Below are positions 27,761 to 35,350 of a DNA stretch of 64,000 nt, piece by piece (the stretch's first letter is position 1; each line of letters starts with the position of its first letter). The translations under genes and the position numbers were made by a program. Below the pieces are notes generated by a model. That model worked only from the letters and a program-made list of their open reading frames with translations, had not been told where the DNA came from and made no database searches. Source of the DNA: Microbacterium oleivorans (lineage in GTDB: Bacteria; Actinomycetota; Actinomycetes; Actinomycetales; Microbacteriaceae); NCBI RefSeq assembly GCF_001644225.1, contig NZ_LSTV01000003.1:124001-188000 (forward strand), read 5' to 3'.

Positions 27761-29311
27761 ATGACCGTGACTGACAATCCCGGAGCAGACGATCACGCCG
27801 CAGAGAACGCCGCCGCGAGCAGCCCCGCCGCGGTGAGTCCGACGGAGGTGTACGACGCCCTGCTGATCGGCGGCGGCATCATGAGCGCCACGCTCGGCAC
27901 CCTGCTGCAGCAGCTCGAACCGGACTGGAAGATCGGCGTCTTCGAGCGCCTCTCCGAGGTCGCGCAGGAGTCCTCCAACGCGTGGAACAACGCCGGCACG
28001 GGCCACGCCGCGCTCTGCGAACTGAACTACACCCCTGAAGGACCCGACGGCACGATCGACCCGGCGAAGGCGATCGGGATCAACGAGCAGTTCCAGCAGT
28101 CCCGACAGCTGTGGAGCGCCCTCGTCGAGCGCGGCGTGCTCGACGAGCCGTCGACGTTCATCAATGCGACGCCGCACATGACGTTCGTCCGCGGCGAGAA
28201 GGATGTCGCGTTCCTCAAGAAGCGCTACGAAGTGCTCAAGGAGCAGCCGCTGTTCGCCGGCATCGAGTACTCCGAGGACTCCCGCGTCATCAACCAGTGG
28301 GCCCCGCTGCTCATGCAGCAGCGCCGCAAGGGCGAGCCCTTCGCGGCCACGCGAGTCCCGGCGGGCACCGACGTCGACTTCGGTTCCCTCACCCGTCAGC
28401 TGTTCGAGCACCTCGCCGCGCAGGGCGTCGACGTCGAGACCAACCGCGAGGTGCGCGACCTGAAGCGTCAGAAGGACGGCACGTGGGAGGTCACCTACCG
28501 CCACACCGTCGGGCGCACTCCCGGCAAGGCGCGGGCGCGGTTCGTCTTCGTGGGCGCTGGCGGCTGGGCCATCAAGCTCCTGCAGCGATCCGGCATCCCC
28601 GAGATCTCGGGCTACGGGGTCTTCCCGATCGGCGGCCAGTGGCTGAAGACGTCCAAGCCCGAGCTCGTCGCGCAGCACAAGGCGAAGGTGTACTCGCAGG
28701 CGTCGGTGGGCGCCCCGCCCATGTCGGTGCCGCACCTCGACACGCGCGTCGTCGATGGTGAGGCGTCGCTGCTGTTCGGCCCGTTCGCGACGTTCAGCCC
28801 GAAGTTCCTCAAGAACGGGCGGATGACCGACATCATCGCCCAGGTGCGCCCCGGCAACATCCTGCCGATGCTCAAGGTCGCGATCGACAACCCCGGTCTC
28901 ATCAAGTACCTCGTCAGCGAGCTCCTCAAGGGTCACGCGAAGAAGGTCGACTCGCTCCGCGACTTCATGCCCAGCGCCCGCGATGAGGACTGGGAGCTCC
29001 TGCAGGCCGGTCAGCGCGCGCAGGTCATGAAGAAGGACCCGAAGAAGGGCGGCGTGCTGCAGTTCGGCACCGAGGTCGTCAGCTCCGCGGACGGCTCCAT
29101 CGCGGGACTGCTGGGTGCTTCGCCGGGCGCATCCACCGGCGCGTCGATCATGCTGGGTCTGCTGAAGACCTGCTTCGCCGACCGCCTGCCGGCGTGGGAG
29201 CCGACGCTCAAGGAGCTCATCCCCACGTACGGTCGGACGCTCAACGACGCACCGGAGACGGCGCACGAGGTCCTGCAGACGACGGCCGCAGCCCTCAAGA
29301 TCAACGCCTGA
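27761..29311 (+). CDS. mqo: Malate:quinone oxidoreductase
   Basis: 516 residues, usual length 490-510. The FAD-binding motif LLIGGGIMSATLGTLLQQL is near 34-52, followed by NAWNNAGTGHAALCELNYTPE, a hallmark of Mqo. The enzyme is a peripheral membrane flavoprotein oxidising malate to oxaloacetate with quinone. The first 30 residues are low-complexity Ala-rich; translation may really begin at the GTG at 27767 (two codons later). tdk follows 9 bp after the stop. Confidence 0.96.
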   Translation: MTVTDNPGADDHAAENAAASSPAAVSPTEVYDALLIGGGIMSATLGTLLQQLEPDWKIGVFERLSEVAQESSNAWNNAGTGHAALCELNYTPEGPDGTIDPAKAIGINEQFQQSRQLWSALVERGVLDEPSTFINATPHMTFVRGEKDVAFLKKRYEVLKEQPLFAGIEYSEDSRVINQWAPLLMQQRRKGEPFAATRVPAGTDVDFGSLTRQLFEHLAAQGVDVETNREVRDLKRQKDGTWEVTYRHTVGRTPGKARARFVFVGAGGWAIKLLQRSGIPEISGYGVFPIGGQWLKTSKPELVAQHKAKVYSQASVGAPPMSVPHLDTRVVDGEASLLFGPFATFSPKFLKNGRMTDIIAQVRPGNILPMLKVAIDNPGLIKYLVSELLKGHAKKVDSLRDFMPSARDEDWELLQAGQRAQVMKKDPKKGGVLQFGTEVVSSADGSIAGLLGASPGASTGASIMLGLLKTCFADRLPAWEPTLKELIPTYGRTLNDAPETAHEVLQTTAAALKINA

Positions 29312-29320
29312 GACGCATCC

Positions 29321-29959
29321 GTGGCGAAGCTCTACTTCCGCTACGGCGCGATGAACTCGGGCAAGTCCACGGCGCTGCTGCAGGCCGCGTTCAACTACGA
29401 GGAGCGCGGCCAGCACGTCCTGCTCGCGAAGCCCGAGATCGACACGAAGGGTGCCGATCAGATCTCCAGCCGTCTCGGTGTGGAGCGCAAGGTCGACTTC
29501 CTCATCGGCCCGGACGACGACGCCCGCGCCCTGTTCGCAGAGCACCGCCGTCGGGTGCAGATCGAGGCCGAGGCGGCACTCGTGCCCGACACCCGGACGG
29601 ATGTCGCCTGCCTCCTGATCGACGAGGCACAGTTCCTCGCGCCGGATCAGATCGACGATCTGCTGCGGATCGCGGTGAACGACGGCATCCCGGTCCTCGC
29701 CTACGGCATCCGCACCGACTTCCAGACGCGGGCCTTCCCGGGCTCGGCGCGACTCATGGAGCTCGCCCACAGCCTCGAGGAGCTGAAGACCATCTGCCGC
29801 TGCGGCAGCAAGGCGCTGTTCAACGCGCGGCTGGTGGGCGGCCGGTTCGTCTTCGACGGCGACCAGGTCGCGATTGACGAACTGTCCGCCGACCGCGTCA
29901 CGTACGAGTCGATGTGCGCCCGGTGCTACCTGAGCGAGTCGGGCGGCAGGCTGCGCTGA
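29321..29959 (+). CDS. tdk: Thymidine kinase
   Basis: 212 residues, type II thymidine kinase. The P-loop GAMNSGKSTALLQAAF is at 9-24, the DEAQFL lid/catalytic region near 101-106, and zinc-binding cysteines lie in ICRCGSKA and CARCYLSES near the end. It phosphorylates thymidine in salvage. GTG start, 9 bp downstream of mqo, so probably cotranscribed although functionally unrelated. Confidence 0.95.
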   Translation: MAKLYFRYGAMNSGKSTALLQAAFNYEERGQHVLLAKPEIDTKGADQISSRLGVERKVDFLIGPDDDARALFAEHRRRVQIEAEAALVPDTRTDVACLLIDEAQFLAPDQIDDLLRIAVNDGIPVLAYGIRTDFQTRAFPGSARLMELAHSLEELKTICRCGSKALFNARLVGGRFVFDGDQVAIDELSADRVTYESMCARCYLSESGGRLR

Positions 29960-29971
29960 GGCGGCTCAGCG
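29954..29971. terminator. Convergent hairpin spanning two stop codons
   Basis: CGCTGAG-GCGG-CTCAGCG, a 7-bp stem in which the left arm holds the tdk TGA and the right arm the stop of the convergent HAD gene. It is a shorter version of the arrangement at 12815-12844. Confidence 0.5.
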
Positions 29972-30730
29972 GGCAGGCAGGGTCGGGATCAGCTCGTCGA
30001 GGTAGGCGGCGGTGTCCTCCCAGCCCTCGACGGCGTGGCAGGTCACGCCCATCGCGAGGACGGGGTAGTCGTTGCCGTGCTCGTCGAGGCGGTCGCCCAC
30101 GAACAGCATGTCGACGAGGAGGATGCCGGTCTGCTCGGCCAGCTTGCGCATGCCGTAGGCCTTGTCGATGCCCCGGTGAGTGATGTCGACCGAGGTGGAC
30201 CCGCCGGAGCGGACCTCGAGGTCCGGGATGCGCGCGGCCACCGCGTCGCGCAGCGTGTTCTTCTTCTCCCCGGTCGGGTCCCACGCCGTCTTGGCGTCGA
30301 GGGGGGCGGACTGCCCGAGCGCCGAGAAGGTGATCTGCGATCCGCGGTCCTCGAGGATCGGTCCCCACGTCTGCTCGGCCCAGAGGCCCAGGCGCTTCGC
30401 CTCCTCCTCGACGGCCGCGAGCGCGCGCTGCTTCTCGTCGTCGGTGAGGGAGAGGGCGTAGACCGTCTCGATGCCGTCCGAGGTGAGGCGGTAGTACTGC
30501 GTGCCGCACGTGGGCATCAGGTGGATGTGCGCCAGCAGGTCGGCATCCGCTTCGGGCAGGCGCTCGACGACCTGCGAGCGGAACTGCTGCAGCTGGCCAC
30601 CCGAGATGATCGCGACCTCGACGCGCTCCGCGAGGCGCAGCAGCTGCTCGCCGATCCGCGGATCGATGGCGCTCTTCGAGGGCGCGAGCGTGTCGTCGAG
30701 GTCGAAGGCCACGAGGCGGGGAGAGGTCAT
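29966..30730 (-). CDS. HAD-IIB hydrolase, phosphomannomutase-like
   Basis: 254 residues. Motif I FDLDDTLAPSK is at 9-19 with Asp nucleophile and Asp acid; SGG (motif II) follows, then a cap, and GGSTSVDITHRGIDKAYGMRKL and FVGDRLDEHGNDY toward the C-terminus. This layout matches the HAD-IIB group including eukaryotic-type phosphomannomutase (which also has a G-x-K-x-x-G and GGND pair). It could be a sugar-phosphate phosphatase or a mutase; substrate unproven. Start chosen by ACGGAG four bases before the ATG. Confidence 0.82.
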   Translation of the reverse strand: MTSPRLVAFDLDDTLAPSKSAIDPRIGEQLLRLAERVEVAIISGGQLQQFRSQVVERLPEADADLLAHIHLMPTCGTQYYRLTSDGIETVYALSLTDDEKQRALAAVEEEAKRLGLWAEQTWGPILEDRGSQITFSALGQSAPLDAKTAWDPTGEKKNTLRDAVAARIPDLEVRSGGSTSVDITHRGIDKAYGMRKLAEQTGILLVDMLFVGDRLDEHGNDYPVLAMGVTCHAVEGWEDTAAYLDELIPTLPAR

Positions 30731-30779
30731 GGGACTCCGTTCGGTGGGAGGTGCGATGGCCCCTCCGAGGAGGGATGCG

Positions 30780-30807
30780 AAAGGCCCCGCCGGAATCCGG
30801 CGGAGCC
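30780..30807 (-). terminator. Terminator of tRNA-Pro
   Basis: Minus-strand hairpin of 11 bp (one G-T pair) with loop ATT, followed by TTT, ten bases past the tRNA-Pro 3' end. Confidence 0.75.
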
Positions 30808-30816
30808 TCTCTGCGG

Positions 30817-30890
30817 TCGGGGTGACAGGATTTGAACCTGCGGCCTCGTCGTCCCGAACGACGCGCGCTACCAAGCTGCGCCACACCCCG
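30817..30890 (-). tRNA. tRNA-Pro(CGG)
   Basis: On the minus strand the acceptor CGGGGTG pairs with CACCCCG; the anticodon loop TTCGGGA carries CGG, reading CCG. Length is 74 nt including discriminator A. CCA is not encoded. A possible -10 box TAAGCT lies at 30904-30909 on the minus strand. Confidence 0.95.
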
Positions 30891-30906
30891 TGGCAACCCT
30901 CCAAGC

Positions 30907-31875
30907 TTACCCTGCCGACCGCCCGTCGGGCGAATCGTCGGCGCGTCGGGCGCGGAGGACGAGGACGGATGCCTCGGGGCGGCACGCGAAGCGCACGGGT
31001 GCGTAGATCGAGTGGCCGAGGCCGGCGCTGACGTTCAGCGGCACCGTGCGTCCGTCGTGCGTCCACGAGCTGAGCCCGCGCGCCTTCTCGAGCGGGATGT
31101 CGCAGTTCGACACGAGCGCCTTTTTCGAGAAGGGGATGCGGACCTGGCCGCCGTGCGTGTGCCCGCCGATGAGGAGGTCGGCACCGGCATCCGTGAACGC
31201 GTCCAGCACCCGTCGGTAGGGAGCGTGCGTCACGCCCAGGCGCGCCTGCGCACCGTCGCCGAGCGAGCGCACGGCGTCCTTCGCCGCGTCGAGGTCGTCG
31301 AAGTCGCGGTGCGCGTCGTCCACACCGAACCCGTCGATGCGGATGCCGCCGACCCGGACGCTCGCGGCGGTGTTGTCGATGAGCGTCTCACCGAGGCCGG
31401 TGAGGTAGTCGTCGAGCGCGTCGGTGTCGAGCGACGGGGTGAAGGACTCGTGGCTCTGCGGGCCCGACGGGCCGAACAGGTACTTGATCGGGTTCCGCGC
31501 GCTGGGGGCGACCTTGTCGTTGGATCCGTGCACGAAGAAGCCGGGTACGCCCCGCAGGGGAGCGAAGGCCGCGCGGATGCCGCGCAGCCCCTCCACGTGC
31601 CCGAGGTTGTCACCCGTGTTGACGACGAGGTCCGGTTGGACGCGATCGGCGACGTCGGCGATCCAGCGCTGCTTGCGGTGCTGCCAGGGCGCCATGTGGG
31701 CGTCGGACAGGTGGAGGACGGTGACCGAGGGGCTCCCCGGCGGCAGCACGGCCAGCTCATGACGCCGGAGCGTGAAGAGGTACCGCTCGATCCCGACGCC
31801 CCAGACGCCGGCGGCGACGCCGACCGCCCCCACCGCGCCGAGCGCGGTGAGGGCGGTGTGACCGGCGGGCCTCAC
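30907..31875 (-). CDS. Metallophosphoesterase, membrane-anchored
   Basis: 322 residues. One N-terminal hydrophobic helix (about 8-28) is followed by a calcineurin-like domain with the full metal-binding series HLSDAH, NTGDN, GSND and GGHTHGG. Such proteins (YkuE/YaeI-like) are phosphoesterases, some acting on lipids. The GTG start overlaps the stop of the PBP gene (GTGA), so the two are coupled. A metallophosphoesterase beside a PASTA PBP is also found in mycobacteria (Rv3683-ponA2), from memory. Confidence 0.92.
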   Translation of the reverse strand: MRPAGHTALTALGAVGAVGVAAGVWGVGIERYLFTLRRHELAVLPPGSPSVTVLHLSDAHMAPWQHRKQRWIADVADRVQPDLVVNTGDNLGHVEGLRGIRAAFAPLRGVPGFFVHGSNDKVAPSARNPIKYLFGPSGPQSHESFTPSLDTDALDDYLTGLGETLIDNTAASVRVGGIRIDGFGVDDAHRDFDDLDAAKDAVRSLGDGAQARLGVTHAPYRRVLDAFTDAGADLLIGGHTHGGQVRIPFSKKALVSNCDIPLEKARGLSSWTHDGRTVPLNVSAGLGHSIYAPVRFACRPEASVLVLRARRADDSPDGRSAG

Positions 31876-34547
31876 GGACCGTTGCCGTTGCCGTTGCCGT
31901 TGCCGGGACCGTTGCCGTTGCCGGGACCGCTGCCGTCGCCCCCGTTGCCGCCGCCGTCACCGTTTCCGTCGCAGTCGGAGGACTGGTACTCGATGGTGAT
32001 CGCGGCGTCGCGGCTCACGGTCTCGCCGGCGGCGGGATCCGTGCCGGTGACGACACCCTCTGCCGGCGCCCCGTCGTCGTCCTCGCACTTCTGCGCGACG
32101 TTTCGGAACCCTGCGTCGGACAGCGCCCGCGCCGCCTGCTCCGGGGTGCCGCTCACACCCGGGACGACGACGCCTTCGCCGTCACTCGGGTTGATGGTGA
32201 CCGTGGTGCCCGAGACGACGCGGCCCGCGCCGGGCGTCTGCGACACGATCGTGCCCTCGGCCTCCGGCGAGGAGACGGGCCGGCCGACGACGACGCTGAA
32301 GCCGGCGTCCTCGATCCGTTCGGTCGCGGCATCGACGTCGAGGCCGATGACGCTCGGAAGTCGCGCATAGCTGCGCTTGGTGAGCTCCTTCGACGGCTCG
32401 GGGAACTTCGAGCCACCGAACTCCGCGTTCGCGGCTCGCTGCATGGCGGGCCAGATCGAGTTGCGGATGCGGGAGAGTCGGTAGCCGCTCTCGTAGTGGT
32501 TCTCGAGGCGCTCGTTGCCCTTGACGTTGCCGACCCAGACCGCAGTGGTGACCTCGGTGCTCGAGCCGATCATCCAGGTATGGAGGAACTGGTGGATGCC
32601 GGTCTTGCCGAAGATCGGGACGCCGTCGAACGTGCGGGCACCGCTACCGGTTCCGCTCCCGGTCATGACGCTTTGCAGGACGTAGGCGGCGGTCGCCGCG
32701 ACGTCCTCGCTGAGCTTGCGCTCGCACTTCGTGTCGGGGATCGGCTGCTCCTCGCCGTCCGCGTTGACGACGCGGTCGATGGCCTTCGCGGCGCAGAGCG
32801 TGCCGTTCGAGGCGATCGCGGCGTACGCGTTCGCCATGTCGATGGGCGCGACATCCTGCGAGCCGAGGACGTCGTAGGGGTTGTTGTTCTGGTCGAGCGG
32901 CTGGCCGTTGCCGAGCGTCACGCCCAGGTCGCCGGCCACCTTGTTCGTCGTGCAGACCGGGATCTTCTCGGCCATGGTCAGGAAGCCCGAGTTCAGCGAG
33001 TCCTTCGTGAAGCGGGCGACGGTGCCGGTGTAGCCGCGGTTGCTCTCGAAGTTGCCGATGCGGGGCTGGCCGTCGGGTCCGGTGCCCTCACCGGTGTAGA
33101 CGGTCTGCGTCGCGCCGTCGCACGTCTGCACTGTCTTGGTGCCGACGCGTCCATTGAGCATCTCGTTGACCGAGTGACCCTGCTGCATCCAGTTGATGAG
33201 GCTGAACACCTTGTAGGTCGATCCGGCCGAGTGACCGCCGCCGCCGTTCTTCACAGGGACGTTGTAGTTGACCTGGGTGGTCGTCTTGTCGTCGGCCTGA
33301 TCCGCCCACGGGCGGTTCTGCACCATCGAGAGCACACGACCCGTGCCCACCTCGACCTGGACGCCGGAGGCACCGAGGTTCATGTAATCGACGCTCGCCG
33401 GGACGACGGAGATCGCCTTGTTCGCGGCCGCCTGCAGCGTGACGTCGAGCGTGGTGTAGACGCTGAGGCCGCCGCGGCGCAGCGCCGCGATGCGGTCGTT
33501 CGGCTCCGCGCCGAACGCGGGATCGCTGCGGATGATCGACGTCACGTAGGCGCAGAAGAACTGCGCACCCTTGGCCACCGAGCACCCCTGCGGGCGCGAG
33601 GTGATCTTCGGCTCGATGGGGGCGGCCACGGCTTCGTCGTGCTCCGCCTGCGTGATCTTCTTGTCCTCGAGCAGACGGTTCAGGACGTACACCTGACGCG
33701 CCTTGCTGAGCTTGTAGCCGTCACCGGCGCCGTTGAGAGGCGCGCCGTCGCGGGTCGTCGTCGAGCCGTCGGGCCGGTCGATGCGCAGCGTGTTGGGTTC
33801 CTGCACCATGCCGGCGATGACCGCGGCCTGCCCGATCGTCAGCTTCTCGGGCGTGGTGTCGAAGTAGTGGCGGGCGGCCGCGCCGATGCCGTAGACCGTG
33901 CCGCCGAAGTGCGCGATGTTGAGGTACCCGAGGAGGATTTCGTCTTTCGAGTACTCCTTCTCGAGCTGGATGGCGTAGCGCATCTCCTGGATCTTGCGCT
34001 GGTAGCCCTCGGTGCCCCGGTTCGCGGTCGACTCCTTGAAGCAGGCCTGAACCTGCTCCGTGCTGACGGCCTTGGCCTCGCAGGTCTGCTGCAGGACGTT
34101 CTTGACGTACTGCTGGGTGATCGAGGAGCCACCGCGGTTCGAGCCGGAGCTCGCGTTGCGGGCCAGCGCGCTCAGCGTGCCGAGCAGGTCGATGCCGCCG
34201 TGCGTGTAGAAGTTCTTGTCCTCACTCGAGAGGATCGCGTCGTACATCACCGGGTTCACCTGGTCGAAGGTGACCGGGATCCGGTTCTGGTCGTAGAACT
34301 CGGTGAGCTTGACGTTCTTACCGTCGTCGTTCTTCGCGTAGATCGTCGTCGGCAGCATGAGCTTCTCGATCTTGAGATAGCTCGGCATGTCCTGGAACAT
34401 CTTGATCGCGCTCGTCGCGGCGTAGCCGGAGACGGCGATCGCGGGAGTGATGGTCGCCGTGACGAGAAGAGCCGCCACGGTGCTCAGACCGACGAGGCCC
34501 AACAGGCCTCCGAGCACACCGGTGGCCGTGCGTTTCGAGTGGGGCAT
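31872..34547 (-). CDS. Bifunctional penicillin-binding protein with PASTA domains
   Basis: 891 residues. One N-terminal membrane helix, then a GT51 glycosyltransferase domain with Glu109 in EDKNFYTHGG and GGSSITQQYVKN, then a transpeptidase domain with Ser443 in GSTYK, SLNSGF and KTGIHQF, and two PASTA repeats near 690-840. The end is a Gly/Asn-rich tail. It polymerises and crosslinks peptidoglycan outside the membrane. The start MPHSKRT fits a leaderless promoter six bases upstream; in-frame upstream codons have no clear promoter. PonA2-like by synteny. Confidence 0.95.
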   Translation of the reverse strand: MPHSKRTATGVLGGLLGLVGLSTVAALLVTATITPAIAVSGYAATSAIKMFQDMPSYLKIEKLMLPTTIYAKNDDGKNVKLTEFYDQNRIPVTFDQVNPVMYDAILSSEDKNFYTHGGIDLLGTLSALARNASSGSNRGGSSITQQYVKNVLQQTCEAKAVSTEQVQACFKESTANRGTEGYQRKIQEMRYAIQLEKEYSKDEILLGYLNIAHFGGTVYGIGAAARHYFDTTPEKLTIGQAAVIAGMVQEPNTLRIDRPDGSTTTRDGAPLNGAGDGYKLSKARQVYVLNRLLEDKKITQAEHDEAVAAPIEPKITSRPQGCSVAKGAQFFCAYVTSIIRSDPAFGAEPNDRIAALRRGGLSVYTTLDVTLQAAANKAISVVPASVDYMNLGASGVQVEVGTGRVLSMVQNRPWADQADDKTTTQVNYNVPVKNGGGGHSAGSTYKVFSLINWMQQGHSVNEMLNGRVGTKTVQTCDGATQTVYTGEGTGPDGQPRIGNFESNRGYTGTVARFTKDSLNSGFLTMAEKIPVCTTNKVAGDLGVTLGNGQPLDQNNNPYDVLGSQDVAPIDMANAYAAIASNGTLCAAKAIDRVVNADGEEQPIPDTKCERKLSEDVAATAAYVLQSVMTGSGTGSGARTFDGVPIFGKTGIHQFLHTWMIGSSTEVTTAVWVGNVKGNERLENHYESGYRLSRIRNSIWPAMQRAANAEFGGSKFPEPSKELTKRSYARLPSVIGLDVDAATERIEDAGFSVVVGRPVSSPEAEGTIVSQTPGAGRVVSGTTVTINPSDGEGVVVPGVSGTPEQAARALSDAGFRNVAQKCEDDDGAPAEGVVTGTDPAAGETVSRDAAITIEYQSSDCDGNGDGGGNGGDGSGPGNGNGPGNGNGNGNGP
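31879..31925 (-). repeat. Hexanucleotide repeat coding a Gly-Asn tail
   Basis: Tandem CCGTTG hexamers, interrupted by CCGGGA, encode alternating Gly-Asn/Gly-Pro residues at the C-terminus of the PBP. Copy-number change stays in frame, so tail length may vary between strains. Confidence 0.8.
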
Positions 34548-34559
34548 AGGCTGATCGTA
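34548..34559 (-). promoter_or_regulatory. Leaderless promoter of the PBP gene
   Basis: Minus-strand TACGAT (34559-34554), six bases, then ATG at 34547. Confidence 0.55.
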
Positions 34560-34643
34560 AGGGAGATAGCTGGGTGACGCCTCGGTGACGCTCCCGTCGT
34601 CGCGCCCTTCGGGCCGCCCCGCCTCGACCTCCGGGAGCATCGT

Positions 34644-34862
34644 ATGACCACGTGGGAGTACATGACCACGCCTCTGCTCATCCACAACACCGCTGCGATC
34701 CTCAACAACTGGGGCAAGCAGGGGTGGGAGCTCGTGCAGGTGGTGACCGGCCCCGAAGGTGGCCTCGTCGGCTACTTCAAGCGACCCTCGGGTGGCGACG
34801 GTTCCGCCAACGCGGGACTGGATGCCGCGGCCCAGGCCGCCCGTCAGTTCGGCCAGGGCTGA
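34644..34862 (+). CDS. DUF4177 family small protein
   Basis: 72 residues. WEYMTTPLL and NNWGKQGWELVQV are characteristic of DUF4177, a small soluble family of unknown function common in actinobacteria. CCGGGAG precedes the ATG. Its TGA overlaps the ATG of the RidA gene (TGATG), giving a coupled pair divergent from the PBP gene. Confidence 0.88.
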   Translation: MTTWEYMTTPLLIHNTAAILNNWGKQGWELVQVVTGPEGGLVGYFKRPSGGDGSANAGLDAAAQAARQFGQG

Positions 34863-35329
34863 TGTCGGTCTCCGCGCGACTCGCCGAGCTGGGCATCGAG
34901 CTCGGCTCCGTCGTCCCGCCGCTGGCGGCGTACATCCCGGCCAAGGTGCACGGCGACCTCGTCTACACGGCGGGGCAGCTCCCCATGGTCGACGGCGCGC
35001 TCCCGGCCACCGGGAAGGTGGGCGACGGTGAGGGCCTCGTCTCCGCGGACGACGCCGCCGCGCTCGCGCGCCAGTGCGCGCTCAACGCCATCGCCGCCGC
35101 CGCGGCCGCCGTGGGCGGTGTCGACCGGCTGACCGGCGTCCTGAAGGTGACCGGATTCGTGGCATCCGTCCCCGAGTTCACCGGTCAGCCCGTCGTGATC
35201 AACGGCGCGAGCAGCGTGCTGGGCGAGATCTTCGGCGATGCCGGCCGTCACGCGCGCTCCGCCGTCGGTGTGCCCGTGCTGCCGCTCGACAGCCCGGTCG
35301 AAGTCGAGGTCGTGTTCTCGCACGCCTGA
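34862..35329 (+). CDS. RidA family protein
   Basis: 155 residues, longer than the 130 of classical RidA and typical of the Rid subgroup in actinobacteria. VYTAGQLPMVDG and VEVEVVFSHA are recognisable. The classical catalytic Arg in the CxxR region is replaced by other residues here (VKVTGFVASV, then PVVINGASSVL), so enamine deaminase activity is uncertain. It is coupled to the DUF4177 gene, an arrangement also seen in mycobacteria. Confidence 0.88.
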   Translation: MSVSARLAELGIELGSVVPPLAAYIPAKVHGDLVYTAGQLPMVDGALPATGKVGDGEGLVSADDAAALARQCALNAIAAAAAAVGGVDRLTGVLKVTGFVASVPEFTGQPVVINGASSVLGEIFGDAGRHARSAVGVPVLPLDSPVEVEVVFSHA

Positions 35330-35350
35330 TCGACCGGGCTGCCGGCCGCG

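Noticed and set aside
31879..31925. Hexamer repeats as a CRISPR or other array
   Set aside because: Units are 6 bp without spacers and lie in frame in a PBP gene; they are a coding microsatellite.
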